DNA of 24,809 nt from a virus: the IMG/VR virus record IMGVR_UViG_3300027907_000410, positions 1 through 24,809 of that record; one strand, written 5' to 3'. This document shows, one piece after another, positions 23,580-24,809 of the stretch; position 1 is the first letter of the stretch, and the number at the start of each line of letters is the position of its first letter. Below the pieces are notes generated by a model, which saw only the letters and a list, made by a program, of their open reading frames with translations, made no database searches and was not told the DNA's origin. A program made the translations under genes and the position numbers.

Positions 23580-24440
23580 ATGCAGAGCCAACCTAATTCA
23601 AGCAATACCCCGACCAGTGTCGCGACACGTTTTTCGAATTCTGAAAACGTGTCGCGTACTCAGGCTGCAACCCCATTCAGTTTTCACGGCCTTCTGGTCC
23701 GCGTCATCGACGATGGCACCGGTGAGCCGTGGTTCATCGCCAAGGACGTCGCCGAAGCGCTTGGCTACGCCAACACTTCGAAAGCCATCAACGCCCACTG
23801 CAAAGCTGTGAATACCTGCCATACCGAAATGGGAGGGCAGGTGAGGGCGGTGCAGATCATCCCTGAGCGCGACCTTTACCGGCTGGTGATGAAGTCGAAG
23901 CTTCCGGCGGCCGAGCAGTTTGAAGAGTGGGTGGTAGGTCTGGTGCTGCCAAGTATTCGCAGGGTCGGTCACTTCTCGGTCCAGGCGCCGAACAACTCCA
24001 AGATCGTCGGTGAGCTGGCAATACTGGAGTGCTTCGACCGCCTGCTCAAGCCGGCACCTTCGAGCAAGATGCTGATGCTGGCCCAGATCGCGGCCAACAA
24101 CGGGCTCGACGCCAAGTTTCTCCCCGGCTACGCCGTCGACGCTGCGCCAGACGCAACTGGCGGTTCCTCAATGCCCACCAGGTCGGCCACAGCCTTGCTC
24201 AAGGATCACGGCATTCGTTACGCGCCAGCGGCATTCAACCGCGCACTAGAAGCCAGGGGCTTTCTCAAGCAGCTCCAGCGTAAGAACTCCAAACAGGAGA
24301 TGGTTCCGTTCTGGTCGGTGACCGAGAAGGGCCTGGCCTACGGCAAGAACCTCACCAGCCCCCAATCCCCCCGCGAGACGCAGCCTCACTGGTACGTCGA
24401 TCGCTTCCTTGAACTGGCCAAACTGGTCGGGAAGGCCTGA
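23580..24440 (+). CDS. Phage antirepressor with Bro-N domain, 286 aa
   Basis: After a ~30-residue polar start, residues ~37-125 form a Bro-N domain (GEPWFIAKDVAEALGYANTS and LVLPSIRRVGHF), the DNA-binding module of phage antirepressors. The C-terminal half holds a winged-helix-like part (ATALLKDHGIRYAPAAFNRA, FWSVTEKGLAYGKNL). GAGG lies seven bases before the ATG at 23580. A 13-bp perfect inverted repeat lies in codons ~14-26. An antisense-direction terminator lies in the leader. An in-frame GTG at 23649 is possible but lacks a ribosome site. Expected to inhibit the repressor or regulate early genes. Confidence 0.85.
   Translation: MQSQPNSSNTPTSVATRFSNSENVSRTQAATPFSFHGLLVRVIDDGTGEPWFIAKDVAEALGYANTSKAINAHCKAVNTCHTEMGGQVRAVQIIPERDLYRLVMKSKLPAAEQFEEWVVGLVLPSIRRVGHFSVQAPNNSKIVGELAILECFDRLLKPAPSSKMLMLAQIAANNGLDAKFLPGYAVDAAPDATGGSSMPTRSATALLKDHGIRYAPAAFNRALEARGFLKQLQRKNSKQEMVPFWSVTEKGLAYGKNLTSPQSPRETQPHWYVDRFLELAKLVGKA
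23621..23656. repeat. 13-bp perfect inverted repeat inside the antirepressor gene
   Basis: CGCGACACGTTTT (23621-23633) and AAAACGTGTCGCG (23644-23656) with a 10-base loop. In RNA this is a strong hairpin 40 bases past the start codon; in DNA it could be an operator. Confidence 0.75.
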
Positions 24441-24441
24441 T

Positions 24442-24809
24442 ATGCAATTCACCGTCACGATCAATCAGGTGAAGGCGCTGGAGTGGGGGCTGAACTCTCA
24501 GCAAGCCCTGCTGTTCGCCTTCGTCTACGGCTGCCCGAGTTGGACCAAGCCAATCAAGACTGATGACGGGATCTTCTTCGCGCTGAGCAAGGCCAAGATC
24601 ATCGAGGAGCTACCACTGCTCACCGATAAGCCGGATACCGCTTACCGCATGCTGAAGGCCCTGGAAGAGGCCGGTTTGATTGAGCTTTCCAGCACCTCGA
24701 ACATCACGCTATTTCGCCTGACCGAGAAGGCGATCGAGTGGAACCAGAAGCTTGATGGGTCGGAAAAATATCCGACCCCGCCACAGAACAAAGGTCGGAA
24801 AAAAATCCG
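24442..24809 (+). CDS. Phage replication protein (O-like), 3' end cut by window
   Basis: The visible 122 codons begin MQFTVTINQVKALEWGLNSQ. They form a winged-helix DNA-binding domain with an aromatic first strand and the recognition region DKPDTAYRMLKALEEAGLIE. It then passes into a low-complexity linker (SEKYPTPPQNKGRKK) encoded by iteron-like repeats. This layout fits lambda O-type initiators, whose gene contains the phage origin. It starts one base after the antirepressor stop. The C-terminal part that would bind a helicase loader is outside the window. Confidence 0.7.
   Translation, partial: MQFTVTINQVKALEWGLNSQQALLFAFVYGCPSWTKPIKTDDGIFFALSKAKIIEELPLLTDKPDTAYRMLKALEEAGLIELSSTSNITLFRLTEKAIEWNQKLDGSEKYPTPPQNKGRKKI
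24757..24809. repeat. Iteron-like direct repeats, possible phage replication origin
   Basis: Two 17-base repeats, GGTCGGAAAAATATCCG (24758-24774) and GGTCGGAAAAAAATCCG (24793-24809), differ at one base. The first is also the core of a perfect 8-bp inverted repeat GGGTCGGA/TCCGACCC (24757-24778). More copies may follow past the window edge. Confidence 0.6.

Overview
The window looks like a Pseudomonas chromosome (fluorescens-type base composition and REP-like fragments) carrying the left part of a lambda-like temperate prophage. Positions 3-2024 are the 3' two-thirds or more of a host catalase-peroxidase gene (katG). A DUF3596-type tyrosine integrase reads back into the last 18 bases of katG, so the left attachment site is probably the 3' end of katG. 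The right end of the element lies outside the window.

Layout. (1) 2007-14666: a leftward early operon read from a promoter near 15.0 kb towards the attachment site. In transcription order it encodes small phage proteins, a Q-rich coiled-coil protein, a RecT-type annealing protein, a YqaJ-type exonuclease, more small proteins, a cytosine-C5 DNA methyltransferase, a PP-family phosphatase, excisionase and integrase. Many of these genes are chained by 1-4 base start/stop overlaps, which also supports very small genes (17, 38 and 44 aa). (2) 7333-9062: an AT-rich two-gene membrane cassette inserted in the opposite direction within that operon. Its second gene resembles the putative phage abortive-infection (putAbiC) family. 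(3) 14.9-15.1 kb: a control region with PL, two repressor operators, an rrn-type boxA and, facing right, a LexA box in front of a DUF1654-like gene. (4) 15437-20668: leftward cargo (moron) genes (lipoprotein, zinc-ribbon membrane protein, secreted protein, HipA-like kinase plus DUF3037 partner), most followed by a near-identical GC-rich terminator. (5) 20743-22154: two small paralogous genes, the CI-like S24 repressor, and a three-operator OR/PR region. (6) 22187-24809: the rightward early operon with Cro, a ribbon-helix-helix protein, small proteins, a CII-type regulator, a Bro-N antirepressor and the start of a replication protein with iteron-like repeats in its coding sequence.

How it fits together. 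The repressor can be assigned 15-bp operators (consensus TTAACCG-N-CGGTTAA) at both PR (three sites) and PL (two sites), placed on matching promoters with 17-bp spacers. Leftward transcription passes a boxA within 70 bases and later meets a strong terminator inside a small ORF, so antitermination is likely. The repressor shows no Ala-Gly or Cys-Gly cleavage pair, while a LexA-controlled small gene sits next to OL, suggesting SOS induction through that gene. The HipA-like/DUF3037 pair lies between cI and PL, the position of rexAB in lambda, and with the putAbiC-type pair is the best candidate for a lysogen-expressed defence or exclusion function. All function calls come from reading the sequence and remembered families; no database search was run.
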